A DNA stretch of 5,137 nucleotides from NCBI GenBank assembly GCA_002438575.1, contig DJPP01000042.1, forward strand, positions 4,513 through 9,649, written 5' to 3'. A program made the translations under genes and the position numbers. Origin of the DNA: Oscillospiraceae bacterium UBA6409. GTDB lineage: Bacteria; Bacillota; Clostridia; Oscillospirales; Oscillospiraceae. This document shows, one piece after another, positions 1-5,137 of this stretch (positions are counted from its first letter, which is position 1; every line of letters begins with the position of its first letter). A model generated the notes under the pieces. The model saw nothing but the letters and a program-made list of their open reading frames with translations. It did no database searches and had not been told where the DNA came from.

Positions 1-116
1 CAGTCAAAGCCAATGTAGAACGTGGCCTTGCCGTTGTTGACCATCTCGCGGATCTCTTCCTCATTTGTGACCTGTGCGATCAAACCGCGTGCCACCAGTT
101 CCTCGTAAATACCCAT
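1..116 (-). CDS. tyrS: Tyrosyl-tRNA synthetase, N-terminal fragment (runs off the window edge)
   Basis: The first 38 codons can be read from an ATG at 116-114, beginning [20 protein letters not shown] and continuing through [12 protein letters not shown]. This is the characteristic N-terminus of bacterial class I tyrosyl-tRNA synthetases, in which the [20 protein letters not shown] block leads into the HIGH-like ATP-binding motif; here the gene is cut just before that motif. The enzyme charges tRNA-Tyr with tyrosine in the cytoplasm, using ATP. The start is supported by an AGAAAGGA ribosome binding site (134-127) ending 10 bases upstream, and by the T-box leader ahead of it, whose specifier codon is UAC (Tyr). 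Seen: sequence match and leader. Inferred: that the rest of the gene is intact beyond the window. The agreement between protein identity and specifier codon makes the call strong despite the short fragment. Confidence 0.95.
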   Translation of the reverse strand, partial: [38 protein letters not shown]

Positions 117-126
117 AGCTTCAATT

Positions 127-134
127 TCCTTTCT
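127..134 (-). promoter_or_regulatory. Ribosome binding site of tyrS
   Basis: AGAAAGGA on the minus strand lies 10 bases upstream of the tyrS ATG and downstream of the T-box terminator. It is therefore only present in transcripts that have read through the terminator. Confidence 0.75.
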
Positions 135-166
135 GTATGTTCATTTGTTTTCTTGTGACAGGGAAT

Positions 167-199
167 AAAAAACGCCCCCTGTCATCTCGACAGAGGGCG
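167..199 (-). terminator. Intrinsic terminator of the tyrS T-box leader
   Basis: On the minus strand, CGCCCTCTGTC (199-189) pairs with GACAGGGGGCG (183-173). The stem is 11 bp with one G-U pair, the loop is 5 bases (GAGAT), and six T residues follow (172-167). This is a textbook Rho-independent terminator. Its 5' arm is shared with the 3' side of the antiterminator, so the two structures exclude each other. It is the default off state for tyrS, and the only recognisable intrinsic terminator between recN and tyrS. Confidence 0.95.
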
Positions 200-224
200 A
201 TGCAAATGCTCGCGGTACCACCTC
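193..224 (-). promoter_or_regulatory. T-box antiterminator with the tRNA acceptor-end binding bulge
   Basis: The conserved T-box sequence AGGTGGTACCGCG is present. In the antiterminator fold, GAGG (224-221) and GCG (213-211) pair with CCTC and CGC of the segment CGCCCTC (199-193). A 7-base bulge, TGGTACC, is left on the 5' side. The TGGT of the bulge (220-217) is complementary to an ACCA tRNA 3' end, which fits a discriminator A as expected for tRNA-Tyr. Only an uncharged acceptor end can pair here, so tRNA-Tyr lacking tyrosine would stabilise this fold and block the terminator. The sequences and pairings are seen; the mechanism is established for the T-box family. Confidence 0.93.
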
Positions 225-346
225 ATATTTGCCATGCCCTCGCAGACACGACCTCATCGGGTGCAGACACACCCTACCGCTGTAACGGGCGGACCCGACA
301 CATCCCTACTGGTCCATTACGGACGTTCAGAAGGCTGCTCCGGGAT

Positions 347-349
347 GTA
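347..349 (-). promoter_or_regulatory. T-box specifier codon UAC (tyrosine)
   Basis: In the specifier loop the minus strand reads GAATACA. UAC sits directly after the conserved GAA-type 3' side of the loop-E motif and before the conserved purine A. This is the position that pairs with the tRNA anticodon. It matches the tyrosine anticodon GUA and the downstream tyrS gene. Confidence 0.9.
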
Positions 350-456
350 TTCACCCATTTCTCCCTCTCCTCCTTGCACCATCCGGAGGCTCTCTTGGCA
401 GGTCTGAAATGCGCTACTTATTCCCTTCATCGCTGTTGCGGTATCAAGTTGAGGCT

Positions 457-484
457 ATTGTAGCAGATTTTTTTCGTTTGTCAA
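457..484 (-). promoter_or_regulatory. Sigma-A-type promoter of tyrS
   Basis: The minus strand carries a perfect -35 TTGACA (484-479), a 16-base spacer and a -10 TACAAT (462-457), which differs from TATAAT at one base. The expected transcription start is near 450, giving a leader of about 330 bases that contains the whole T-box. There is no extended -10 TGN: the bases before the -10 are CTGC. The promoter begins about 30 bases after the recN stop codon. Confidence 0.9.
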
Positions 485-516
485 CCACTATTTTTCATGT
501 TGCGAAAAAATTTTTT
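485..516 (-). other. AT-rich tract upstream of the tyrS promoter, possible UP element
   Basis: The 32 bases between the recN stop codon and the tyrS -35 are very AT-rich in an otherwise GC-rich region. They include the palindrome AAAAAATTTTTT (516-505, overlapping the recN stop TAA) and a second A-run, GAAAAATA (496-489). A-tracts at this position commonly act as UP elements bound by the RNA polymerase alpha subunit. The function is inferred from position and composition only. There is no GC-rich hairpin, so it does not look like an intrinsic terminator. Confidence 0.35.
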
Positions 517-2191
517 ACAGCTCCTCCCGGAATTTCTCCGCCTGTACCAGCAGCTCCTCCGCGCCGTCCAGCATGGTCTGGGACACATGGCTGCCGCCGG
601 TGAGCCGCGCCAGCTCCTGCCGCCGCTGCTCCCGGTCCAGCCGACGCACCTCCGTGTAGGTCCGTCCATTCCTCTCGCCCTTCTCCACGGAGAAATGCGT
701 GTCCGCCATGGCCGCCAGCTGCGGCAGATGTGTCACGCACAGCACCTGCTTTTTCCGGCTGATACGCGCCATCTTCTCCGCCACCTTCTGGGCCGCCCGG
801 CCGGAAACGCCGGTGTCCACCTCGTCGAACACCATGGTCCCCACCTGATCCTGCTCGCTGAGCACGTTCTTCATGGCCAGCATGATCCTGGCCAGCTCGC
901 CGCCGGAGGCGATCTTGTGGATGGGCCGCAGCTCCTCGCCCACGTTGGCGGACATCAGAAACCGCACCGCGTCCATACCGTCGCCGTCCAGCGGCTTTTC
1001 CGCAAAGTCCACCGCAAAACGTATCTTCCCCATGTCCAGCTGCTGCAGCTCGGTGAGTATCTGCGACGTCAGCTGTTCCGCTGCTGCCTTTCGGGCATCG
1101 GACAGTGCCTGCGCCGCCTGCCGTGCCTCCTTCTCCGCCTTGGACAGCGCCTGCTCCAGCCGTACCAGCGTGTCGCCCGCATCCTCGATCTGCGCCAGCT
1201 CCGCCTCACACCGGGCCTGGTAGTCCAGCATATCCTCCACGGTCGCGCCGTACTTCTTTTTCAGCCGGTACAGCAGGTCCATCCGGCTCTCCACCCGGTC
1301 CAGCTCACCGGGCGACACATCCAGCTCGCCCCGCTTGTCCTCTACGGTGGCCGCGATGTCGTACACCTCGCTGTACGCCTCCCCCAGCCGTTCATACAGC
1401 TGACCGAAAGTGTCGTCCAGATGCCGTACGCCGCCCAGCGCATCCTGGGCCTGCCGCAGGGCGCTCAGTGCCCCGCCGCCGCTGTCGTCGCCGTTGAGGG
1501 CGTAGTCCGCCCCGGCCACAGCGTCCAGGAACTTCTCCGCGTTCCGGAGCATCCCCCGCCGTGCTGTCAGCTCCTCCTCTTCACCGGCCTTCAATTTTGC
1601 CCGCCGCAGCTCCTCGATCTGGTATTGCAGGGTATCCACCCGCCGGGCCTTTTCCGCCTCATCCATTTGCAGCGCACCGATCTGCCGCCGTATATCTGTA
1701 AAGTGTTTATACTTCTCAGCATATGTATTTGCAAGATACTCTACCCTGCCAAAGCTGTCCAGATACACAATGTGCTGCTCCTCGTCCAGCAGCTGCTGCC
1801 CGTCGTGCTGCCCGTGGATGTTCAGCAGCCGGGCGCCCAGTGCCCGCAGCTGCGACACCGTCACCGGCCGCCCGTTGACCCGGCACACGTTCTTGCCGTC
1901 GGCCTGGATCTCCCGCTGTAGCAGCAGCGTCCCGTCCGCCTCCGGCTGTATGCCCAGCGTCTCCGTCAGCTCCGGTGCCGTGCCGGAAAAGGCCGCGCTG
2001 ACAAAGGCCTTGTCCGCCCCGGTACGGATCAGCTCCCGGCTGGTCCGCTGCCCCAGCACGGCGCTCAGGCTGTCGATGACAATGGATTTGCCCGCGCCCG
2101 TTTCGCCGGTCAGGGCGTTGAAACCCGGCGCGAATTCAATATCCGCCGCCTCAATGACGGCGATATTTTCAATATGCAGCAGCTCCAGCAT
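515..2191 (-). CDS. recN: DNA repair protein RecN (SMC-like ATPase)
   Basis: This 558-residue protein has the full-length RecN layout (family about 550-570). RecN is a cytoplasmic, nucleoid-associated SMC-like ATPase that acts early at DNA double-strand breaks, holding ends for RecA-dependent recombination. The N-terminal ATPase half starts MLELLHIENIAVIEA and carries Walker A GETGAGKS (29-36) and the RecN-typical LLNIHGQHD (122-130). Residues about 150-380 are rich in Glu, Lys, Arg, Ala and Leu and form the helical coiled-coil arms. The C-terminal half has the ABC signature ASGGELARIMLAMK (428-441), Walker B MVFDEVDTG (453-461, D456/E457) and the switch histidine in VTHLPQ (486-491). The start is set by a near-perfect AGGAGGT (2205-2199), 7 bases from the ATG, that overlaps the argR stop. 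It is probably the last gene of the dxs operon. No key residue is missing. Confidence 0.98.
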   Translation of the reverse strand: MLELLHIENIAVIEAADIEFAPGFNALTGETGAGKSIVIDSLSAVLGQRTSRELIRTGADKAFVSAAFSGTAPELTETLGIQPEADGTLLLQREIQADGKNVCRVNGRPVTVSQLRALGARLLNIHGQHDGQQLLDEEQHIVYLDSFGRVEYLANTYAEKYKHFTDIRRQIGALQMDEAEKARRVDTLQYQIEELRRAKLKAGEEEELTARRGMLRNAEKFLDAVAGADYALNGDDSGGGALSALRQAQDALGGVRHLDDTFGQLYERLGEAYSEVYDIAATVEDKRGELDVSPGELDRVESRMDLLYRLKKKYGATVEDMLDYQARCEAELAQIEDAGDTLVRLEQALSKAEKEARQAAQALSDARKAAAEQLTSQILTELQQLDMGKIRFAVDFAEKPLDGDGMDAVRFLMSANVGEELRPIHKIASGGELARIMLAMKNVLSEQDQVGTMVFDEVDTGVSGRAAQKVAEKMARISRKKQVLCVTHLPQLAAMADTHFSVEKGERNGRTYTEVRRLDREQRRQELARLTGGSHVSQTMLDGAEELLVQAEKFREEL

Positions 2192-2198
2192 ACCGCTT

Positions 2199-2205
2199 AC
2201 CTCCT
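2199..2205 (-). promoter_or_regulatory. Ribosome binding site of recN, overlapping the argR stop codon
   Basis: AGGAGGT, a near-perfect anti-Shine-Dalgarno complement, lies 7 bases from the recN ATG. It shares a base with the argR stop TGA (2207-2205). Ribosomes ending argR finish on the recN binding site, which favours coupled or strong re-initiation. Confidence 0.85.
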
Positions 2206-2657
2206 CAGCGCAGCATCTGCCGCACCTGCTCGCAGAAATCCGCCGCGTGGGCGCTGTCGTGGAATACCAGCAGCACCGTGTCGTCGCCGGCCAGCGTACC
2301 CACGATATCCGTATCCTCCATGCTGTCCAGCGCGAAGGCGGCGGCGTTGGCCATGCCGTTCATGGTCTTGATGATCGCCAAATTCTGCGCGTTTTCCGCC
2401 GACACGACGCACTCCCGAAAGATCGTCTGCAGCTTCTCCTCAAAATTCAGCTTCGGCATCTGGGCCGACACGGCATAGCGATACCCGCCCTTGCCGTCCG
2501 GTGCCTTTACCAGATGCAGCTGCTTGATGTCCCGGGAAACGGTGGCCTGTGTGCAGGCAAAGCCCCGTACCGCCAGCAGCTGCATCAGCTGCTCCTGCGT
2601 CTCCACGGCTGTCTCCTCAATGATCTGCAATACCGCTGTCTGCCGGTCATTTTTCAT
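2205..2657 (-). CDS. argR: Arginine repressor ArgR/AhrC
   Basis: A 150-residue protein of standard ArgR length. ArgR is a hexameric, arginine-dependent DNA-binding regulator that represses arginine biosynthesis and, in Bacillus (AhrC), activates catabolism. The N-terminal winged-helix domain (about 1-70) contains the recognition helix TQATVSRDIKQL (36-47). The C-terminal arginine-binding and oligomerisation domain holds TMNGMANAAAFALD (98-111) and GTLAGDDTVLLV (120-131). D125 and D126 are the conserved acidic pair that contacts arginine. The start ATG lies inside the 3' end of nadK (11-base overlap, different frame), with GGAGG (2671-2667) placed 9 bases upstream. Genes for ArgR next to recN are common in Firmicutes. 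I see no arginine biosynthesis gene or convincing ARG-box palindrome in this window, so its targets are presumably elsewhere. Confidence 0.97.
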   Translation of the reverse strand: MKNDRQTAVLQIIEETAVETQEQLMQLLAVRGFACTQATVSRDIKQLHLVKAPDGKGGYRYAVSAQMPKLNFEEKLQTIFRECVVSAENAQNLAIIKTMNGMANAAAFALDSMEDTDIVGTLAGDDTVLLVFHDSAHAADFCEQVRQMLR

Positions 2658-3525
2658 GCTTCAGCGCCTCCATCCCCATCTTTGAATCCAGTATCTCACA
2701 AAAACTCTTCTTGCTCAGCCGTACCAGCTTCGTCACGAACTTCGACTGCCGTGTCCGTACCACATCGCCGTTTTTCAGCGAAAACGCCTTCCCGCCGTCC
2801 ACAGACAGATACACGAACTTTCGATTGGCATCTGCCGTCTCCACCAGCAGCGTGTGCTCCGGTGATAGCACATAGCTGCCCGCCCGGGTCGAGTGAGGGC
2901 AGATAGGCGTCAGCAGCAGATTGTGGGCTGTAGGCTCCACGATGGGCCCGCCGGCCGCCATAGAGTACCCCGTGGATCCGGTGGGCGTGGACACGATGGC
3001 CCCATCGCCGGTGATCCTGGTCAGCCGTCCCTCCTCCGTGGATACATCCAGCCGCACCACCCGGGCCACACTGCCCTTTGAGATCACCGCGTCGTTCAGC
3101 GCGATATTGTTGTATACGGGCTTACCCTCCCGCAGCACGGTCACGTCCAGCATCATCCGTGACTCTACGGCAAAGTCCCAGCTTTTCAGGTCACGCAGCC
3201 GTTCCAGCTCATTGGGCTCCAGCTCGGACATAAAGCCAAGGCTCCCCAGATTGATGCCCAGCACCGGCACATTGTGCAGCGCCACTGTCCGGGCCAGATG
3301 CAGGATCGTACCGTCGCCGCCGAAGGCGATCAGCATATCCGCCCGCTTTATCTCCTGCTGTAACTGCCGGATGGGCACACCCAGCTGATCGTCATAGCCC
3401 TCCCGACTGAAGGGCAGACACACCACCGTTTCAAAACCGAGCCCCTCCAGCAGCTCCCTGGACCGCTTGGCCACAGTCAGCTCGCTGTCCCGATAGGGGT
3501 TCGGACAAAGAATTACGCGTTTCAT
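2647..3525 (-). CDS. nadK: NAD kinase (ATP/polyphosphate-dependent NAD+ 2'-phosphotransferase)
   Basis: A 292-residue cytoplasmic enzyme that phosphorylates NAD+ to NADP+, the source of cellular NADPH. The family GGDGT motif, which binds phosphate and supplies the catalytic Asp, is at 69-73 (D71) within LIAFGGDGTILHLAR. It is followed by PVLGINLGSLGFMSEL (87-102), the NAD-binding LNDAVI (143-148, N144/D145) and the long conserved block GDGAIVSTPTGSTGYSMAAGG (173-193), then TPICPH (206-211) and the C-terminal beta domain with LSVDGG (240-245). The ATG overlaps the tlyA stop as ATGA, so translation is probably coupled. A possible binding site AAGGAAGG lies 12 bases upstream, and GGGGAG sits only 2 bases from the ATG. 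Length and motifs are those of an intact bacterial NadK. NadK between tlyA and argR is the usual clostridial arrangement. Confidence 0.97.
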   Translation of the reverse strand: MKRVILCPNPYRDSELTVAKRSRELLEGLGFETVVCLPFSREGYDDQLGVPIRQLQQEIKRADMLIAFGGDGTILHLARTVALHNVPVLGINLGSLGFMSELEPNELERLRDLKSWDFAVESRMMLDVTVLREGKPVYNNIALNDAVISKGSVARVVRLDVSTEEGRLTRITGDGAIVSTPTGSTGYSMAAGGPIVEPTAHNLLLTPICPHSTRAGSYVLSPEHTLLVETADANRKFVYLSVDGGKAFSLKNGDVVRTRQSKFVTKLVRLSKKSFCEILDSKMGMEALKHEK

Positions 3526-4340
3526 ATCTCCCCATGACCTTCCTTCAACGCAGAATGTGAGGCGTCCACCAACGCCCGCAGGTCAGGGATACAGTCCGCC
3601 TCCCCGCCCTTTTTCAGATAGCCGAGGTATTCAATATTGCCCTCCGGTCCGCGGATGGGTGAATATGTGATACCAAGAACTGTAAAGTTGTTTTCCTTTG
3701 CATGATCCAGGAAGTGCTCCAACACCTCCAGATGTACCGCCGGATCCCGGACGACGCCCTTTTTCCCCACCTTTTCCCGTCCCGCTTCAAACTGCGGCTT
3801 GATGAGGCAGGCCACCTCGCCGCCCTCGCGCAGCAGCGCATATAGCGCGGGAAAGATCAGCTTCAGCGAGATAAAGCTCACGTCGATGGACGCAAGATCC
3901 AACGCCTCCGGTATCTGCTCCGCGGAGAGATACCGCGCGTTGGTCCGTTCCAGACACACCACCCGTGCATCGCTCCGCAGCTTCCAGTCCAGCTGTCCAT
4001 AGCCTACATCCACGGCGTAGACCTTTGCCGCGCCGTTTTGCAGCATACAGTCCGTAAACCCGCCGGTGGACGCGCCGATATCCGCGCACACCTTGCCCTC
4101 CAGCGTGATGGGAAAGGTCTGCATGGCCTTTTCCAGCTTCAGTCCGCCCCGGCTCACATACCGCAGCGCGTGGCCCCGTACCTCCACGCTGGCGTCCTCC
4201 GCCACCGGCGTTCCGGGCTTGTCCGATCGCTGTCCGTCCACGAATACCAGACCTGCCATAATGGTGGTCTGGGCTTTCTGGCGGCTCTCGCACAGCCCGC
4301 GTTCTGTCACAAGCACATCCAGCCGTATTTTTTTGCTCAT
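3522..4340 (-). CDS. tlyA: TlyA family rRNA (cytidine-2'-O)-methyltransferase with S4 domain
   Basis: A 272-residue protein, the usual length for TlyA/YqxC. In characterised members, TlyA uses S-adenosylmethionine to 2'-O-methylate cytidine in 16S and/or 23S rRNA, and loss in mycobacteria gives capreomycin resistance; some homologues are also called hemolysins. The N-terminal S4 RNA-binding domain (about 4-60) is followed by the linker YVSRGGLKLEKA (61-72) and an FtsJ-like Rossmann methyltransferase with SAM motif DIGASTGGFTDC (87-98), VDVGYGQLDWKLR (110-122), IDVSFISL (152-159) and LIKPQFEAGRE (179-189). The candidate K-D-K-E catalytic tetrad is K68, D153, K181 and E237. The start at 4340 is chosen because MSKKIRLDVLVTERG matches the family and GGGAGGT lies 6 bases upstream. 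The frame is open further upstream, but that part is an Arg/Gly/Ala-rich shadow of dxs. Which rRNA it modifies cannot be told here. Confidence 0.95.
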   Translation of the reverse strand: MSKKIRLDVLVTERGLCESRQKAQTTIMAGLVFVDGQRSDKPGTPVAEDASVEVRGHALRYVSRGGLKLEKAMQTFPITLEGKVCADIGASTGGFTDCMLQNGAAKVYAVDVGYGQLDWKLRSDARVVCLERTNARYLSAEQIPEALDLASIDVSFISLKLIFPALYALLREGGEVACLIKPQFEAGREKVGKKGVVRDPAVHLEVLEHFLDHAKENNFTVLGITYSPIRGPEGNIEYLGYLKKGGEADCIPDLRALVDASHSALKEGHGEI

Positions 4341-5137
4341 GCCAATACCTCCCGCACCGCCTGTGCGATGCCCTCTGCGTCCAGACCGAGGGCGTGCCGC
4401 AGCTCTGCTGCGGACCCCTGGCTTGGCAGTGCCGTGCCGACGCTTCGCAGTACCAGCTTTTCCGTGCCCGCGCCCTGCTCCAGCAGCAGCGCGCTCAGCC
4501 GTTCGCCCACCGCGCCGGCGCGGAGCTGATCCTCCGCGGCCACTATGCGCTTTACGCCGTCCAGCGCCCGGCAAATACCGTCGCTGTCCAGCGGCGCGAC
4601 CCGGTTCAGCTTTACCACCCGGGCGGAAACGCCCTCCCCCGCCAGCAGCGCCGCTGCCCGCAGCGCCTGCTGCGTCAGGATACCGTAGGTCACGATAGCT
4701 GCGTCTGTCCCCTGACGGAGCACCGTCACTGCTCCATCGCCGCAGTCGCCGTCATAACCGTCCTCGCCGCCCCTGGGATACCGCACCGCCACCGGCCCGT
4801 CCATCTCCAGCACCGCCCGCCGCAGCATCCGCCGCAGCTCGGCAAAGCTGGCGGGCGCGAGCACCGTCATGCCCGGTATCTGGCTCAGATAGTCCAGACA
4901 GCCATGGTGTGTCTCGCCGTCTGCGCCCACGATGCCGCAGCGATCCACCGCCAATACAACGTGGAGCTTCTCCAGCGCCATATCCTGTACCAGCATATCG
5001 TAGCCCCGCTGCAAGAAGCTGTAATACACGGCAAACACCGGGATCAGCCCCTGCTTGGCCATACCGCCGGCCATAGCCACGCCGTGTCCCTCCGCGATAC
5101 CCACGTCAAAGAAGCGCCGCGGGAACTCCCGTGCAAA
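4337..5137 (-). CDS. dxs: 1-deoxy-D-xylulose-5-phosphate synthase, C-terminal 266 residues (partial)
   Basis: The frame is open to the window edge, so the visible 266 residues are the C-terminal part of a protein usually about 620 long. Dxs is a thiamine-diphosphate enzyme that condenses pyruvate and glyceraldehyde-3-phosphate into DXP, the first step of the MEP isoprenoid pathway and a feeder for thiamine and pyridoxal. The visible part starts FAREFPRRFFDVGIAEGHGV (residues 1-20), the pyrimidine-binding transketolase domain with the catalytic-type Glu (E16). It continues with YYSFLQRGYD (37-46) and DRCGIVGADGETHHG (65-79). RYPRG (119-123) leads into the C-terminal transketolase domain (about 133-266), ending with a GLDAEGIAQAVREVL helix. 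An apparent start at 5104 is only an internal GTG (Val). The usual GIAEQH or GIAEEH reads GIAEGH here. It overlaps tlyA by 4 bases and is the first visible gene of the operon. Confidence 0.96.
   Translation of the reverse strand, partial: FAREFPRRFFDVGIAEGHGVAMAGGMAKQGLIPVFAVYYSFLQRGYDMLVQDMALEKLHVVLAVDRCGIVGADGETHHGCLDYLSQIPGMTVLAPASFAELRRMLRRAVLEMDGPVAVRYPRGGEDGYDGDCGDGAVTVLRQGTDAAIVTYGILTQQALRAAALLAGEGVSARVVKLNRVAPLDSDGICRALDGVKRIVAAEDQLRAGAVGERLSALLLEQGAGTEKLVLRSVGTALPSQGSAAELRHALGLDAEGIAQAVREVLA
4347..4353 (-). promoter_or_regulatory. Ribosome binding site that fixes the tlyA start
   Basis: GGGAGGT lies inside the 3' end of dxs, 6 bases before the ATG at 4340-4338. It argues against the longer 350-codon reading of the same frame that begins at 4574. 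The tlyA ATG overlaps the dxs TGA as ATGA. Confidence 0.85.

Larger units (their letters stand above)
167..428 (-). ncRNA. T-box riboswitch (tRNA-Tyr-responsive leader of tyrS)
   Basis: This untranslated leader senses the charging state of tRNA-Tyr and controls tyrS by transcription antitermination. Stem I is closed by GAAGG (428-424) with CCTTC (334-330). Next come the loop-E AGTA (418-415), an inner helix CATTTC (411-406) with GAAATG (361-356), the AG bulge AGAGAG (395-390), and a distal hairpin CCTCC/GGAGG (389-385, 373-369) whose loop GGATGGTGCAA matches the conserved elbow-binding element. The specifier loop reads GAA-TAC-A, giving the Tyr codon UAC at 349-347. Downstream are small hairpins GTCC/GGAC (324-321, 315-312), CCGC/GCGG with loop CCGTTACA (292-277, resembling a Stem IIA/B element), and GGGTG/CACCC (274-259, Stem III-like). 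The antiterminator and terminator follow. The assignment of Stems II and III is by eye and less certain than Stem I and the switch. Confidence 0.95.

Noticed and set aside
137..463. A 108-codon plus-strand open frame across the tyrS leader
   Set aside because: It is fully explained as the complement of the T-box leader. It has no convincing ribosome binding site and a composition unlike a protein.
505..516. AAAAAATTTTTT as a terminator for recN
   Set aside because: The self-complementary A/T run leaves no loop and has no GC-rich stem, so it does not meet the form of an intrinsic terminator.
519..562. Repeated CAGCTCCTCC near the recN 3' end as a repeat element
   Set aside because: Both copies encode Glu-Glu-Leu in the same frame in a helical region, so shared codon use explains them.
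497..1921. A 474-codon open frame on the plus strand, antisense to recN
   Set aside because: It lies entirely within recN, which has all RecN motifs. The translation is Leu/Pro/Gln/His-rich low-complexity shadow sequence with no recognisable domain. Long antisense frames are common in GC-rich genes.
2205..2700. ARG-box operators for ArgR autoregulation around argR
   Set aside because: I found no convincing TGAAT-N4-ATTCA-like palindrome near argR or in the intergenic region.
1770..2906. A 378-codon plus-strand open frame spanning recN, argR and nadK antisense
   Set aside because: It crosses three well-supported genes on the other strand, is rich in Ser/Cys/Pro/Arg, and has no family resemblance.
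4328..4334. A7 run at the start of tlyA as a programmed frameshift site
   Set aside because: The codon phase (AGC AAA AAA ATA) does not give the X XXY YYZ slippery arrangement. No downstream structure or alternative product is evident.
4341..4574. N-terminal extension of tlyA up to a start at 4574 (350 codons)
   Set aside because: The extra 78 residues are Arg/Gly/Ala-rich antigenic-looking shadow of the dxs C-terminus. The family N-terminus is at MSKKIRLDVL, with a strong GGGAGGT 6 bases upstream of that ATG.

Overview
The window is an ordinary core-genome region of what looks like a GC-rich anaerobic Firmicute. The likely group is class Clostridia, possibly Oscillospiraceae/Ruminococcaceae-like. 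This is inferred from three things: the gene order dxs-tlyA-nadK-argR-recN, which is typical of Clostridia and close to the Bacillus dxs-yqxC-ahrC-recN order; a T-box leader in front of an aminoacyl-tRNA synthetase gene, a hallmark of Gram-positive bacteria; and strong GGAGG-type ribosome binding sites in GC-rich coding DNA. The genus cannot be fixed from the sequence alone.

Every gene I can support is on the minus strand, so transcription runs from high to low coordinates. From 5137 down to 515 there is one tightly packed gene string: the C-terminal 266 residues of 1-deoxy-D-xylulose-5-phosphate synthase (dxs, cut by the window edge), a TlyA-family S4-domain rRNA methyltransferase (tlyA), NAD kinase (nadK), the arginine repressor (argR) and the DNA repair ATPase RecN (recN). 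Adjacent genes overlap by 4, 4 and 11 bases, and argR and recN are 13 bases apart. I see no internal promoter or terminator, so they are probably one operon whose promoter lies outside the window. The products belong to different housekeeping pathways (isoprenoid precursors, ribosome modification, NADP supply, arginine control, recombination repair). The cluster is a conserved neighbourhood, not a single pathway.

The region from 514 to 117 has no protein gene but is full of regulatory signals. Just past the recN stop is a near-consensus sigma-A promoter (TTGACA, 16 bases, TACAAT). It is followed by a complete T-box riboswitch: a Stem I with a UAC (Tyr) specifier, Stem II/III-type hairpins, a mutually exclusive antiterminator and intrinsic terminator, and the T-box sequence itself. 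Next comes a ribosome binding site and the first 38 codons of tyrosyl-tRNA synthetase (tyrS), which runs off the low-coordinate edge. Uncharged tRNA-Tyr is expected to switch tyrS on by stabilising the antiterminator.

I found no mobile element, CRISPR array, tRNA, rRNA or unknown gene system. The points most worth a second look are the compact recN/tyrS junction, where the T-box terminator is the only visible terminator for the upstream operon, the break from the recN-spoIVB-spo0A gene order of sporeformers, and a small change in the conserved GIAEQH motif of Dxs.
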